A stretch of DNA of 64,000 nt from Solirubrobacter deserti (GCF_027587175.1 NZ_JAPCID010000006.1:124001-188000), one strand, 5' to 3'. Shown: positions 42,292 through 51,666, counted from the stretch's first letter. Translations and numbers: made by a program. The notes: a model not told the origin generated them from the sequence alone.

Positions 42292-42792
42292 ATGAACGAC
42301 CGCGACCGCTTCGCCGAGCTCTACGACCGACACGCAGCCGAGCTCCTGCGCTTCTGCTTTCGGCAGTGCGGGAACGCGGCGGACGCGCAGGACCTGCTCT
42401 CGATCACGTTCCTGGAGGCGTGGCGGCGCCGCGGGGACCTGCGGCCCGAGACGGCCCGCCCGTGGCTGTACGGGATCGCGACCAACGTCGCCCACAATCA
42501 GCGGCGGCTCGCCCGGCGGCACGCCGCCGCGCTCGACCGCCTCAAAGCCGTGCGGCCGCCCGCGAGCCACGACCAGCAAGTCCGCGAGCTGCTCGACGAC
42601 CTGCGCACCCTCCCGCGCCGCGAGCTCGACGTCGTCGCGCTGTGCGCCTGGGCCGGCCTCAGCTACGAGGAGACCGCGCTCGCGCTCGAGATCCCGGTCG
42701 GCACCGTCCGCTCGCGCCTGAACCGCGCCCGCCGCCGCCTCGGCGAGCTGCGCGCCACGCCCACCCGCCCCGCAGGAGCACTCCATGATTGA
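42292..42792 (+). CDS. ECF-type RNA polymerase sigma factor
   Basis: 166 residues with sigma-2 (RFAELYDRHAAELLRFCFRQCGNAADAQDLLSITFLEAWRR) and sigma-4 (LPRRELDVVALCAWAGLSYEETALALEIPVGTVRSRLNRARRRL) regions and no sigma-3. The last bases overlap the start of the adjacent membrane protein gene by 8 nt, the usual arrangement of sigma and partner. Target promoters not known. Confidence 0.92.
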   Translation: MNDRDRFAELYDRHAAELLRFCFRQCGNAADAQDLLSITFLEAWRRRGDLRPETARPWLYGIATNVAHNQRRLARRHAAALDRLKAVRPPASHDQQVRELLDDLRTLPRRELDVVALCAWAGLSYEETALALEIPVGTVRSRLNRARRRLGELRATPTRPAGALHD

Positions 42793-43267
42793 CGCCGACG
42801 CCCGTCTCGCCGCCCTGCGCGGCCCGCTGCTCGCCGAGCTGCAGGAGACCGCACGGCCGCGCCGCCGGAAGCTCGCCCTGCCCGCGCTCGTCGCAATCCT
42901 CACCGCGCTGATCGTCTGGCCCTCGAGCGCCTCGCTCGCGGTCGAGCGCCGCGACGGCTGGATCGAGTTGCGGATCGAGGACGCCACGGCGAGTCCCGAG
43001 ACGCTCACCCGCGAGCTCCGCGACGCCGGCATCAACGGCGAGGTCCGCGTGCTGGCCGTCCCGCCTCACCTGGTGGGGAAGTGGGTGTCGTTCAACCAGC
43101 GCGAGCCGTCCAGCGAGGGCCGCGTGCGCTTCGCCCCCGACACCGTGCGCGTCCAGGCGATCGCCGTCGAGGACAACACGTTCGTGTTCATGGCCGGCCG
43201 CGCCGCCCGCCCCGGGGAGCCGTACGACTGGGACGGCCGCAAATTCCGCGAAGGCGTGTTCAAGTAG
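42785..43267 (+). CDS. Single-pass membrane partner of the ECF sigma factor
   Basis: 160 residues. A ~28-residue basic cytoplasmic N-terminus (ARLAALRGPLLAELQETARPRRRK), one membrane helix (~29-48) and an extracytoplasmic domain of ~110 residues (IELRIEDATASPETLTRELRDAGINGEVRVLAVPPHLVG...). By position and topology it could be an anti-sigma-like protein, but the cytoplasmic part is too short for a classical anti-sigma domain. Such sigma-associated proteins are frequent in Actinobacteria; function otherwise unknown. Confidence 0.7.
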   Translation: MIDADARLAALRGPLLAELQETARPRRRKLALPALVAILTALIVWPSSASLAVERRDGWIELRIEDATASPETLTRELRDAGINGEVRVLAVPPHLVGKWVSFNQREPSSEGRVRFAPDTVRVQAIAVEDNTFVFMAGRAARPGEPYDWDGRKFREGVFK

Positions 43268-43376
43268 CCCGCGCCGGCTGCCGATATCAGGGGTGTCAGA
43301 CAGAGACGGCACCCAGAGGGCTGAGACCTCGTTTTACGACGTCCCCCGACCATTATTCGCCCGACTTCTGATGGCC
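43268..43376 (+). other. Structured intergenic stretch, possible small RNA or 3' UTR
   Basis: Less GC-rich than its surroundings, without an open frame of note. It contains the stem GGGTGTC/GGCACCC (43291-43297 with 43308-43314, one G-T pair), a GCTGAGA heptamer at 43320-43326, and leads straight into the terminator at 43377. I cannot assign it to a known RNA family. Confidence 0.3.
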
Positions 43377-43402
43377 GAAGCCCGTCCTCTGTGACGGGCT
43401 TC
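43377..43402. terminator. Bidirectional terminator between convergent genes
   Basis: GAAGCCCGTC, loop CTCTGT, then GACGGGCTTC: a perfect 10-bp stem followed by CGCGTTT on the plus strand. It lies between the sigma-factor partner gene (plus) and the DNA ligase gene (minus), both of which end toward it. Confidence 0.75.
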
Positions 43403-43407
43403 CGCGT

Positions 43408-44307
43408 TTAAGCGGTGCCCTCGCGCACGACCGCGCGCGGGTCCTTGTCCTCCCGTAGCCCCAGGTAGCGCGGATGGCGCAGGCGGCCGTCGTTCGTCCA
43501 CTCCGCGAAGCCGCACTGAGCGACCAGCCGCGGCTCCACCCACGTGACGTCGCGGAACCGCGGCGCGTCGTAGAACGGCGATAGTGCCCGCTCCAGCGGC
43601 CGGAGCAACCCGGCCAGCCGCACGAGCTCGGCCCGGTCGAAGCCCGTCCCGACCTTGCCCGCGTAGTGCAGGTGCTCGCCCTCGTAGACGCCCACGAGCA
43701 GCGCGCCGAACTCGACCCGCGAGCCCTTCGGGGGCGTGAACCCGCCGATCACCAGCTCCTGCCCGTGCTCGCACTTGAACTTCAGCCAGTCGCGGGGACG
43801 CTTGTCGGTGTAGAGCGAGTCCGCCCGCTTGGCGATCACGCCCTCCCAGCCGGACGCGCACGCCTCGGCGAACATCGCCTCACCGTCCTCGTTGCGATAC
43901 TCGGTCAACCGCAGCGGGTCGTCCCACGCCAGCGCCTCCCGCAGCAGCGCCTTGCGTTCCCGCAAAGGAAGCCCGCGCACGTCCGATCCGTCCAGCCACT
44001 GGACGTCGAAGACGTAGTAGAAGAACGGCCCGGAACGGTCCTGGAACTTGCCCGACGCGCTGACGATCTCGCCGTCGACGGCGAACCGCGCCCGCGCCTG
44101 CCCGTCGAGCGCCTCCGCCACCGCCGGGTAGCGCTCGCGCAGCGACAGGTCGTTGCGCGAGAGCATCCGCGCCGGACCGTCGCCGTCACGGATCGCGACG
44201 CAGCGGATGCCGTCCAGCTTGCGCTCGAAGATCCACTCGGGGTCGGAGAACCGCTCGTCGGTGAGGACGGCCTTCATCGCGCCCGCCGTCGTGGGTGCCG
44301 CGCTCAT
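43408..44307 (-). CDS. ATP-dependent DNA ligase (LigC/LigD-ligase-domain type)
   Basis: 299 residues, a stand-alone nucleotidyltransferase plus OB fold. The adenylation motif is Lys30-L-D-G (ERKLDGIR), with motif III FAVDGEIVSA-like, IV GWEGVIAKRADSLY and V RDWLKFKC. The C-terminal OB domain carries GFTPPKGSRVEFGALLVG and KVGTGFD. This matches the ligase domain of LigD and the separate LigC proteins involved in non-homologous end joining or gap repair. No Ku gene is present in the window. Starts 12 nt after the chemoreceptor gene. Confidence 0.9.
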   Translation of the reverse strand: MSAAPTTAGAMKAVLTDERFSDPEWIFERKLDGIRCVAIRDGDGPARMLSRNDLSLRERYPAVAEALDGQARARFAVDGEIVSASGKFQDRSGPFFYYVFDVQWLDGSDVRGLPLRERKALLREALAWDDPLRLTEYRNEDGEAMFAEACASGWEGVIAKRADSLYTDKRPRDWLKFKCEHGQELVIGGFTPPKGSRVEFGALLVGVYEGEHLHYAGKVGTGFDRAELVRLAGLLRPLERALSPFYDAPRFRDVTWVEPRLVAQCGFAEWTNDGRLRHPRYLGLREDKDPRAVVREGTA

Positions 44308-44319
44308 CGCGGCATGATC

Positions 44320-46368
44320 TCAGACGACGAAGCGACCCACGAGCGAGTCGAGATCCGCCGCCGTGCGCGACAAGCCCGCCGCCGACGCCGCGATCTCCTG
44401 CGTCGAGGCGCCCGTCTGGTGCGTGGAGGCGGACACCTGCTCCGCGGACGCCGAGGACTCCTCGGCCACGGCCGCGACGTCGTCGACCTCGCGCTCGGCC
44501 CGCTCGGCCTCGGCCGCGATCTGCCCGACCGCCGCGGAGATCTCGGCCACGCGCGCGGTCATGTCCTCAACGGTCGCGCCGATGGCCTCGAACGCCGCCC
44601 GCGTGGACGCGACCGTCGCCACGCCCGCCTCGGTCTCACGCCGGCTCTCGGCCACGACGCTCACGACCCGCGCCGTCTCGCCCTGGATCTCCCGCACGAG
44701 TGCCGAGATCTGCGAAGCGGCGCCCTGGGACTCCTCGGCGAGCTTGCGCACCTCCTCGGCGACGACCGCGAACCCTCGCCCGGCCTCGCCCGCGCGGGCC
44801 GCCTCGATCGCCGCGTTCAGCGCCAGCAGGTTCGTCTGCTCGGCGATCGCGGTGATTGCGTCGACGATCCCGCCGATCCGCGCCGAGCGCTCCGACAGGT
44901 CCTCGATGGCGCCGCCGACCGCGTCCGAGGTCGCGGCGATGCGCGTGATCGATTCGCTCGCGCGCTCGGCCGTGACCGCGCCTTCGCCCGCGGCGCGGCG
45001 CACGCTCTCGGCGGCCTCGGAGGTGGCCAGCGCGGTGACCGCCGAGGCCGACGCCGCGCGCGCCGCCTCCTGCACCGCCGTGCGGGTGGACTCGACGAGC
45101 TTGACCTGCCGCTCAGCGCCCTGCGCCACGTCGTTGACCGCGGCCGCGATGTCGCCCACCGCGCGCCCCGCGTCCTGCGAGGTCGCGGCCATCTGCTGCG
45201 AAGCGGCCGACACCGTGCCCGCGTTCAGCGACACGCTGCCGATCAACTCGGCCAGCGAGGCGCGCATCGCGTTGTAGGCGCCGATCGACTCGACCGTGCT
45301 CTCGCGGACCCCGTCCACGGCCACCGCCACCTGCCCGAGCTCGTCGCGCGAGACGTGCGCGACGGGCGGCGTGACGGAGGTGATCTCCACCGTCAGGTCG
45401 CCGTCGGCCATCCGCCGCAGCGCGTCCGAGAGGTCGGCGGAGCAGTGGTCGCGCAGGGAGGTGAGCCGGTCGGAGATCTCCCGCACGCCGCGGCGCGTGG
45501 ACACGAAGAAGCCGACGAACAGGAACAGCGCGACGAGCGCGCCGAGCGCCACGAGCAGCGCGACCTTCAACCGCGCGGCCGAGAACTTGTCGATGCGGGC
45601 GACCAGCAGCGCGTCCAGGGCGGGCGTCGCGGCGTGCTCGAGCGCGCGCACGTCGCGCGACGCCGCCAGCGGCTTGAGCGCCGGCTCGAGCTTCGGGTCC
45701 GCCGTCTCGGCGAACGCGGTCTCGAACCCGCCGCGCATCGCGGCGACGGTCGAGGCGAGGGAGTTCTCCGCGGCCGCCAGCGCGATCCGGTCGTCCATCG
45801 TCTCGGCGATCGCCTGCAGGTCGTTCACGCGCCCCGTGCCGTCCGCGATCGCGGGCAGCTTGGTGATCAGCGCGTCCATCACGTAGAAGGAGTCCAGGTC
45901 GGGGTCGAGGATGAGCTTGGAGCCGTCACCCGCCTTCACCACCAGCCCGAGCGACCCGGCGACCGCGCCCTCGTAGGCCTCGTACGCGGCGCGGCCCGAC
46001 GCCTTCGTCTCCAGCGCCTTGAGCACCTTCGCGCGCGTCTCGCGCCACGCCCCGTCGACGCCGATCGCCGACCCGTCGGCCGCGTCGACCGCGGTCACGG
46101 CGCGACGCACCGCGTCGGACGGCACGGCCTCGCCGCGCACGGCGGCCGAGCGGGCGGCCACGACGGCCAGCACCAGGTCGTTCGCGGGCGCCACGAACGC
46201 GACGCCGGCGCGCTCGCTCTCGGCGAACGCGATCGTCTCGCCTTGCGTCTGCCAGTACGCGTGCAACGCGTAGACGGCGGGCGCGAGCAGCACGAGGCCG
46301 AGGAGCAGGAACTTGCGCGCGTACGTGAGGCGAGCCATCAGCGCGGCTGAGGCGTTGAAGGGGTTCAT
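44320..46368 (-). CDS. Methyl-accepting chemotaxis protein
   Basis: 682 residues from ATG 46368, preceded by AAAGGGGG. TM1 ~18-38, a ~225-residue helical sensor region facing outward, TM2 ~265-285, a HAMP-like linker, and a coiled-coil signalling domain whose hairpin tip reads [38 protein letters not shown]. The C-terminal MCP domain has many Ala/Ser/Glu heptads. It should signal to CheA/CheW, but no che gene is in this window. The ligand is unknown. Confidence 0.93.
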   Translation of the reverse strand: MNPFNASAALMARLTYARKFLLLGLVLLAPAVYALHAYWQTQGETIAFAESERAGVAFVAPANDLVLAVVAARSAAVRGEAVPSDAVRRAVTAVDAADGSAIGVDGAWRETRAKVLKALETKASGRAAYEAYEGAVAGSLGLVVKAGDGSKLILDPDLDSFYVMDALITKLPAIADGTGRVNDLQAIAETMDDRIALAAAENSLASTVAAMRGGFETAFAETADPKLEPALKPLAASRDVRALEHAATPALDALLVARIDKFSAARLKVALLVALGALVALFLFVGFFVSTRRGVREISDRLTSLRDHCSADLSDALRRMADGDLTVEITSVTPPVAHVSRDELGQVAVAVDGVRESTVESIGAYNAMRASLAELIGSVSLNAGTVSAASQQMAATSQDAGRAVGDIAAAVNDVAQGAERQVKLVESTRTAVQEAARAASASAVTALATSEAAESVRRAAGEGAVTAERASESITRIAATSDAVGGAIEDLSERSARIGGIVDAITAIAEQTNLLALNAAIEAARAGEAGRGFAVVAEEVRKLAEESQGAASQISALVREIQGETARVVSVVAESRRETEAGVATVASTRAAFEAIGATVEDMTARVAEISAAVGQIAAEAERAEREVDDVAAVAEESSASAEQVSASTHQTGASTQEIAASAAGLSRTAADLDSLVGRFVV

Positions 46369-46397
46369 GGTGCCCCCTTTGTCGGCAGCTCCCTTGA

Positions 46398-46937
46398 CTA
46401 ATTGAGCGACGCGTCCTCCGATTGGACGACCCGCAGCCCGTCCATCAGTACGCGCAGCATCCGTCGCGCGCGCTCGGGGTCGGTGATCTGCCACACGGCG
46501 CCCATCATCGCGCGCACGTCGTCGGCGTCCACGTCGGCGCGCAGCACGCCCGCCTCGACACCCGCCGCCCGCAGCGTCTCGACCGCCCCGCGGATCTTGC
46601 CGCTCTGCACCGCCTTGAAGTCCGCGTCCAGGGCCGCCGCCATCCCGCGTTTGGTCGCCGTGTAGTCGATGAAGCGATCCATCCAGCGCTCCAGCGCGAC
46701 GTCCGGCGGATGCTCGGCGAGCAGCGCATCAGCGGTCGCGCGCAGGTCCTCGACCTCCGCCTCGTAGGCGGCCGCGACCAGTTCGTCCCGCGTCGGGAAG
46801 TGGCGGTAGAGCGTCCCGATCCCGACGCCCGCACGCTTCGCCACCGCCTCGAGCGACGCCTCGGATCCGCGCAGCGCGAACTCCTCCGCGGCGGCGGACA
46901 ACAGCTTCGAGCGATTTCGGGCAGCGTCGGCGCGCAT
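46398..46937 (-). CDS. TetR family transcriptional regulator
   Basis: 179 residues from ATG 46937. The N-terminal TetR HTH is [48 protein letters not shown]; a helical ligand domain follows. Divergent from two short-chain dehydrogenase genes; two near-identical palindromes between them are its likely operators, so it probably represses both itself and the dehydrogenases until a ligand binds. Confidence 0.92.
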   Translation of the reverse strand: MRADAARNRSKLLSAAAEEFALRGSEASLEAVAKRAGVGIGTLYRHFPTRDELVAAAYEAEVEDLRATADALLAEHPPDVALERWMDRFIDYTATKRGMAAALDADFKAVQSGKIRGAVETLRAAGVEAGVLRADVDADDVRAMMGAVWQITDPERARRMLRVLMDGLRVVQSEDASLN

Positions 46938-46942
46938 CGAAA

Positions 46943-46991
46943 CGGAGGCACCCTCCGCTATGCTGGAAAAGCAACCGGAGGAACCCTCCGG
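46943..46991. promoter_or_regulatory. Twin TetR operators flanking the SDR promoter
   Basis: CGGAGG-CAC-CCTCCG (46943-46957) and CCGGAGG-AAC-CCTCCGG (46975-46991) share the core GGAGGNACCCTCC-like pattern; their centres are 33 bp apart, close to three helical turns. A -10-like TATGCT (46959-46964) sits between them, and a strong AGGAGG Shine-Dalgarno (47001-47006) follows before the SDR ATG. Confidence 0.72.
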
Positions 46992-47012
46992 ATCAAGTTT
47001 AGGAGGCAATCC

Positions 47013-47846
47013 ATGTCGAAGGTCTGGTTCATCACCGGCACGTCGAAGGGCTTCGGCCGGATCTGGGCGGAGGCCGCGCTCGAGCGCGGGGACCGCGTCG
47101 CCGCCACCGCGCGCGACGCGTCCACGCTCGACGCCCTGGTCGAACGCTTCGGCGACAACGTGCTCGCGCTGGCGCTCGACGTCACCGACAAGGCCGCGGT
47201 CGAGGCGGCGGTCAAGCAGGCGCACGAGCGCTTCGGGCGGCTCGACGTCGTCATCAACAACGCCGGCTACGGGCTCTTCGGGTTCATCGAGGAGGTCAGC
47301 GAGCAGGAGGCACGCGCGCAGCTGGAGACCAACCTGTTCGGCGCGCTGTGGGTGACGCAGGCAGCGCTCCCGATCCTGCGCGAGCAGCGCTCCGGGCACA
47401 TCATCCAGGTGTCCTCGATCGGCGGCGTGAACGCGTTCCCGCTCGTCGGGCTCTACCACGCCTCCAAGTGGGGGCTCGAGGGCTTCAGCCAGGCGCTGGC
47501 GCAGGAGGTCGCCGGCTTCGGCGTCAAGGTGACGCTCGTCGAGCCGACCGGCTTCTCGACCGACTGGTCCGGCCCGTCGGCCGTGCACGCCCAGCCGCTG
47601 GAGGCCTACGCCGAGATCCGCGAGCAGGTCATGGAGGCGCGCAAGGCGCGGCTGGCCGTGCCGGGCGACCCGGAGGCCACCGGCTCCGCGATCCTGCAGC
47701 TGGTCGACGCCGAGGAGCCGCCGCTGCGGCTGTTCCTCGGCCAAGGCACGCTCGAGATGATCAAGGCCGAGTACGCCAAGCGGATCGCCGAGTGGGAGCG
47801 CTGGGACGATGTCGCCGTCGCCGCGCACGGTGGGGTGGCGCGATGA
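47013..47846 (+). CDS. Short-chain dehydrogenase/reductase (classical SDR)
   Basis: 277 residues. Cofactor motif TGTSKGFG (TGxxxGxG), NNAGYG, VSSIGG and the catalytic YHASK (YxxxK). The basic/acidic pattern after the second strand (ATARDAS) suggests NADP use. Strong AGGAGG Shine-Dalgarno 6 nt before ATG. First gene of a two-gene operon under the TetR operators; substrate unknown. Confidence 0.9.
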   Translation: MSKVWFITGTSKGFGRIWAEAALERGDRVAATARDASTLDALVERFGDNVLALALDVTDKAAVEAAVKQAHERFGRLDVVINNAGYGLFGFIEEVSEQEARAQLETNLFGALWVTQAALPILREQRSGHIIQVSSIGGVNAFPLVGLYHASKWGLEGFSQALAQEVAGFGVKVTLVEPTGFSTDWSGPSAVHAQPLEAYAEIREQVMEARKARLAVPGDPEATGSAILQLVDAEEPPLRLFLGQGTLEMIKAEYAKRIAEWERWDDVAVAAHGGVAR

Positions 47847-48736
47847 GCTTCGAGACCACCGCGGCCGAGGTCGTCGCGGGCATCGACCTGACCGGCAGGC
47901 GCGCCTTCGTGACCGGCGGCGCGTCCGGGATCGGCGTCGAGACCGCTCGTGCGCTGGCCGGCGTGGGCGCCGAGGTCACGCTCGCCGTCCGCAACACTGA
48001 GGCCGCCTCTGGGCTGGCGGCCGAGATCGGCGCCGACGTGCGCCGGCTCGACCTCGCCGACCTGGACTCGGTCGACGCGTTCGCGCGCGCCTGGGACGGC
48101 CCGCTCCACCTGCTCATCAACAACGCCGGTGTGATGGCGCTGCCCGAGCTCCAGCTCAGCCGCGAGGGCTTCGAGCTGCAGCTCGCGACCAACCACCTCG
48201 GCCACTTCGCGCTCGCGGTCGGCCTGCACGGCGCCCTCGCGGCCGAAGGGGCGCGGATCGTGAGCGTCTCCTCGCGCGCCCACCTGCGCTCGCCGGTGAT
48301 CTTCGACGACGTCAACTTCGCCTTCCGGGACTATGACCCATGGGCGGCGTACGGACAGGCGAAGACGGCCAACGTGCTGTTCGCGGTCGGCGCGACCGCG
48401 CGCTGGGCGCGCGACGGGATCTTCGCCAACGCGGTCCATCCCGGTGGCATCGCCACCAACCTGCAGCGCCACGTCGACCCTGAGTTCATCGAGCGCTACG
48501 TCGCGAGTGGCTTCCAGCTCAAGACACCCGAGCAGGGCGCCGCGACCAGCGTCTACGTCGCCACCGCGCCCGCGCTGGAGGGCGTGGGCGGCCGCTACTA
48601 CGAGGACACGGCCGAAGCCCCGGTCATCGATCGCCGCGAGGAGGCGGGCGTCGCGCGCTACGCGCTCGATCCCGACAACGCCGACCGGTTGTGGGCGCTC
48701 TCGACCGAAGCGGTGGGGCGCCAGATCGCCGTGTGA
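47843..48736 (+). CDS. Short-chain dehydrogenase/reductase (retinol-dehydrogenase-like)
   Basis: 297 residues. TGGASGIG cofactor motif, NNAGVM, TNHLGHFAL and YGQAK active site; the C-terminal part (VHPGGIATNLQRHV, GGRYYEDTAEAP) is typical of the atypical SDRs related to WW-domain oxidoreductase/retinol dehydrogenases in Actinobacteria. Start ATG overlaps the first SDR stop (ATGA). A strong hairpin terminator follows. Confidence 0.9.
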   Translation: MSFETTAAEVVAGIDLTGRRAFVTGGASGIGVETARALAGVGAEVTLAVRNTEAASGLAAEIGADVRRLDLADLDSVDAFARAWDGPLHLLINNAGVMALPELQLSREGFELQLATNHLGHFALAVGLHGALAAEGARIVSVSSRAHLRSPVIFDDVNFAFRDYDPWAAYGQAKTANVLFAVGATARWARDGIFANAVHPGGIATNLQRHVDPEFIERYVASGFQLKTPEQGAATSVYVATAPALEGVGGRYYEDTAEAPVIDRREEAGVARYALDPDNADRLWALSTEAVGRQIAV

Positions 48737-48746
48737 GGAGCTTCAC

Positions 48747-48781
48747 CCCGCCGAGCGATGTCTGTTTCGTCGCTCGGCGGG
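48747..48781 (+). terminator. Hairpin terminator after the SDR operon
   Basis: CCCGCCGAGCGATG, loop TCTGTTT, then CGTCGCTCGGCGGG: a 14-bp stem with one T-G pair, 10 nt after the stop. No T-tract; long GC stems of this type are typical of high-GC bacteria. Confidence 0.7.
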
Positions 48782-48794
48782 CACACTTGGATCC

Positions 48795-48878
48795 ATGACC
48801 TGCATCGTGAAGCGCATCATGGACGTGGTCTTCGGCCGCGAAGAGCAGATCGCCTACGTGACCGTGACGACCCGCTGA
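48795..48878 (+). CDS. Candidate 27-residue peptide (weak)
   Basis: MTCIVKRIMDVVFGREEQIA followed by seven residues; it starts 13 nt after the terminator hairpin and overlaps the end of the convergent cNMP-protein gene. No Shine-Dalgarno is evident. Could be a chance frame. Confidence 0.2.
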   Translation: MTCIVKRIMDVVFGREEQIAYVTVTTR

Positions 48879-50586
48879 GGGTCTCGGCCTGCGCCTGTAG
48901 CCGCGTCTGCATCTCGTCCTCGAGCATCTGACGCAGCACCGGCCGGGCCTCGAGGATCGGCTCGTACTGCTTGCGGCCGACCTCGTAGACGAGCGCGCCG
49001 TCCAGCGCCCGCACGGTCGCGGAGCGCGGTGCGCCGGTGAGCAGTGACATCTCGCCGAGCACGGCGCCCTGCGAGCGCGTGCCCAGGTCGACCTCCTCGC
49101 CGTCGTGGCGGCGCAGGAACACCTCGACGGTGCCCTCGACGACCACGAACAGGCTGTCGCCGGGCTCGTCCTGGACGAGGATCCGCTCGGCCGGGCCGAA
49201 CGTGAGCGGCCGCGCGGTGTGCGCGAGCGTGTCCAGCTCCTCGGGCGTCAACGGCGCGAAGATCGGCGCGGCGCCGAGCAGCGCCGCGACGTCGCGCAGC
49301 GGCGGCGTGTAGTCCGGCGGCAGGTCCTCGCCGACCTCGAGCCCGCGCTCGGGGTCGTAGCCGTCGCGGGCCTGCAGCAGCGCGACCCGGCTGGGCTGGT
49401 TCATGTGCGCCTCCAGCAGGGACACCTGGCGCGGGACGCACTCGCCGCCGGCGTGCTCCATCAGCCCGCGCTCGGCCGCCCACTCGGCGACGTCGTTCAT
49501 CGACGCCCGGTACTGGTTGCAGGCCGAGGCGAACAGCCCGTCCTGGTCGCCGACCAGCTTGGGCAGCGGGCCGGGAACGCGCAGCGCGCGCAGCATCCGC
49601 ACGTGCCCGCGCCGGTGCCAGAGGATGAACTCGCGCAGCTCGTCGGGAAGCAGCCCAAGCTCCGGGAACGCCTCCGGCGTCTTGCACAGCACGGCTCGCT
49701 CGGCGTCGCGGAACACCCGGTGCCAGGTCTCCTGGGCGTTGGTGCGGTTGGGCCCGGCGAGCTCGATGGCGTGCTTGAGGTCCTCGTGGTGCACATGCAG
49801 GAACTCGAGCGTCGCCTTCTTCTTGGCCAGCAGGTTGCGCAGGCCGATCGGCTGCGCGACCTTGCGCAGCTTGGCCACCTCGCGCCAGCCGTCGACGTTG
49901 ATCGTCAGGTCGTCCCAGGTGTCCGCCGCGGCGCGCTCCTCGGGGCTGAGCAGATCCCCGGGATCGTCGCGCACGGCCGCGATCACGCCCAGCGCGGTCA
50001 TCAGCTCCAGGTAGAGCCCGACGCGCGTCAGCCAGCCCGGGTCGGCGAGGTTCTGGCGCTTGCGCACGACGTCGCCGACGAGCGCGCGCGTGTACAGCTC
50101 GGCCTTGTGGGACCCGATCAGCAGCACCGGGTACCACGGGTGCGTCTTGTAGGACAGCCATGGCGCCTGGCGCTCGACGTCGGGCTTGACCACCTGCTCG
50201 ACGATCCGCTGGTACAGCGACCCGAGCTGGGAGAGGTCGAACACGTCGATCGTCGTCGCGGCCTCCTCGCCGCCGAAGCGCACGCTGACCTGCACGGTCT
50301 GCATGAACCGGTGCGCGAAGCCGTAGTCGCCCGCGCAGTCCGTGTCGGGGTCGAGCGCCAGCACCGCCCGCTCACCCACCCGCTCGGGCGTGAAGGCCCG
50401 CCGCCGGATGTGGTTCCCGGTGAGCGTCGTGACCTCGCCCTCACCGTCCCCGTCGAGCTCGAGCAGCAGCAGGCAGCGGTTGCCCGGTCCCGCGTTGAGG
50501 AACGCGACCGGGTCGCTGGAGCCCTGCCCGGCGCTGCGGGCCTCGTCGGTCGGGCGGCGACCGGGGACGAACGGGACGATCCGCAC
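48817..50586 (-). CDS. Protein with C-terminal cyclic-nucleotide-binding domain
   Basis: 589 residues. Residues ~1-430 are a soluble region I do not recognise, with helical stretches (KPDVERQAPWLSYKTHPWYPVLLIGSHK and LVGDVVRKRQNLADPGWLTRVGLYLELM). Residues ~445-560 are a cNMP-binding jelly roll: PLTFGPAERILVQDEPGDSLFVVVEGTVEVF, then the phosphate-binding cassette GAVLGEMSLLTGAPRSATVRAL. No membrane segment or kinase/cyclase motif is seen. A cAMP-regulated enzyme or scaffold is possible. Precedes ackA on the opposite end of a same-strand cluster but is not overlapping it. Confidence 0.75.
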   Translation of the reverse strand: MRIVPFVPGRRPTDEARSAGQGSSDPVAFLNAGPGNRCLLLLELDGDGEGEVTTLTGNHIRRRAFTPERVGERAVLALDPDTDCAGDYGFAHRFMQTVQVSVRFGGEEAATTIDVFDLSQLGSLYQRIVEQVVKPDVERQAPWLSYKTHPWYPVLLIGSHKAELYTRALVGDVVRKRQNLADPGWLTRVGLYLELMTALGVIAAVRDDPGDLLSPEERAAADTWDDLTINVDGWREVAKLRKVAQPIGLRNLLAKKKATLEFLHVHHEDLKHAIELAGPNRTNAQETWHRVFRDAERAVLCKTPEAFPELGLLPDELREFILWHRRGHVRMLRALRVPGPLPKLVGDQDGLFASACNQYRASMNDVAEWAAERGLMEHAGGECVPRQVSLLEAHMNQPSRVALLQARDGYDPERGLEVGEDLPPDYTPPLRDVAALLGAAPIFAPLTPEELDTLAHTARPLTFGPAERILVQDEPGDSLFVVVEGTVEVFLRRHDGEEVDLGTRSQGAVLGEMSLLTGAPRSATVRALDGALVYEVGRKQYEPILEARPVLRQMLEDEMQTRLQAQAETLSGSSRSRRRSALRGRRPRP

Positions 50587-50595
50587 GACCCGACG

Positions 50596-51666
50596 TTACC
50601 GGACCAACGCGACCGCCTGGGAGGCCATTTCGAGTTCTTCGTCGGTCGGCACGACGAGCACCGTCACGGGGGAGTCGTCGCCGGAGATGACCGGGCCGCC
50701 GGCCGCGTTGCGCTGGGGGTCCACGACGATCCCGAGCCGCTCGAGCCCTGCCAGGGAGCGCTCCCGCACGACCGCGTCGTTCTCGCCCACGCCGGCGGTG
50801 AACGCGATCGCGTCCGCGCCGCCGAGCGCGGCCAGGTAGGCGCCGACGTACTTCTTGATCCGGTAGCAGTAGACGTCCAGCGCGAGCTCGGCTGCGGCGT
50901 CGCCGGCCTCGATCCGGCGGTGCACCTCGCGCAGGTCATTGTCCCCGGCCAGCGCGAGCAGCCCGGAGCGCGAGTTGAGCACCCGGTCGATCTCGTCCGT
51001 GTCCAGGTTGAGCGTGCGCCGCAGGTGGAGGATGAGCGCCGGGTCGACGTCCCCCGAGCGCGTGCCCATCACCAGCCCTTCCAGCGGTGTCAGGCCCATC
51101 GACGTGTCGATCGAGCGCCCGCCGGCGACGGCCGAGGCCGAAGCGCCGTTGCCCAGGTGCAGGACGATCACGTTCACGTCCTCGGGCGGCCGCTCGAGCA
51201 GCCGGGCCGCCTCACGCGCGACGTACGCGTGCGAGGTGCCGTGGAAGCCGTAGCGGCGCACGTTCCAGGCGCGCGGGACGGCGTAGGTGTACGCGCGCGG
51301 CGGCAGCGTGGCGTGGAAGGCGGTGTCGAAGACGGCGACGTGGGGGACGTCGGGCAGCGCCTTCATCGCCACCTCGATCCCGTCCGCATTGACGGGGTTG
51401 TGAAGCGGGGCGAGCACGCTCAGGTCGCGGATCGAGTCGAGCACGGCGTCGGTGATGCGCACCGGCGCGGAGTAGCGCTCACCGCCGTGGACGACGCGGT
51501 GGGCGACGACCTCCAGGCCGTCCAGCGGCGCCTTGCTCAATACCTCGGTGAGCGCCTCCGAGTGGTCCTCCACACGCTGGACGGTCCCGGACGCGAGCGT
51601 CTCCGGCGGGTCGATGACCGACCACTTCAGCGAGGAGGAGCCGCAGTTGACGGTGAGGACGCTCAT
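50596..51666 (-). CDS. ackA: Acetate kinase
   Basis: 356 residues. Diagnostic motifs are VLTVNCGSSSLKWSVID, VAHRVVHGGERY, VAVFDTAFHATLPPRAYTYAVP, YGFHGTSHAYVAREA and TAGVGEN. It interconverts acetyl phosphate + ADP and acetate + ATP. ATG 51666 overlaps the pta stop (ATGA), so Pta and AckA are produced together. Slightly shorter than the ~400-residue E. coli enzyme but with all conserved sites. Confidence 0.95.
   Translation of the reverse strand: MSVLTVNCGSSSLKWSVIDPPETLASGTVQRVEDHSEALTEVLSKAPLDGLEVVAHRVVHGGERYSAPVRITDAVLDSIRDLSVLAPLHNPVNADGIEVAMKALPDVPHVAVFDTAFHATLPPRAYTYAVPRAWNVRRYGFHGTSHAYVAREAARLLERPPEDVNVIVLHLGNGASASAVAGGRSIDTSMGLTPLEGLVMGTRSGDVDPALILHLRRTLNLDTDEIDRVLNSRSGLLALAGDNDLREVHRRIEAGDAAAELALDVYCYRIKKYVGAYLAALGGADAIAFTAGVGENDAVVRERSLAGLERLGIVVDPQRNAAGGPVISGDDSPVTVLVVPTDEELEMASQAVALVR

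Noticed and set aside
43320-43326. GCTGAGA heptamer suggesting a TPP riboswitch
   Set aside because: The second conserved TPP element (ACCTGAT...GG) is absent, no thiamine gene follows, and the pairing around it does not match.
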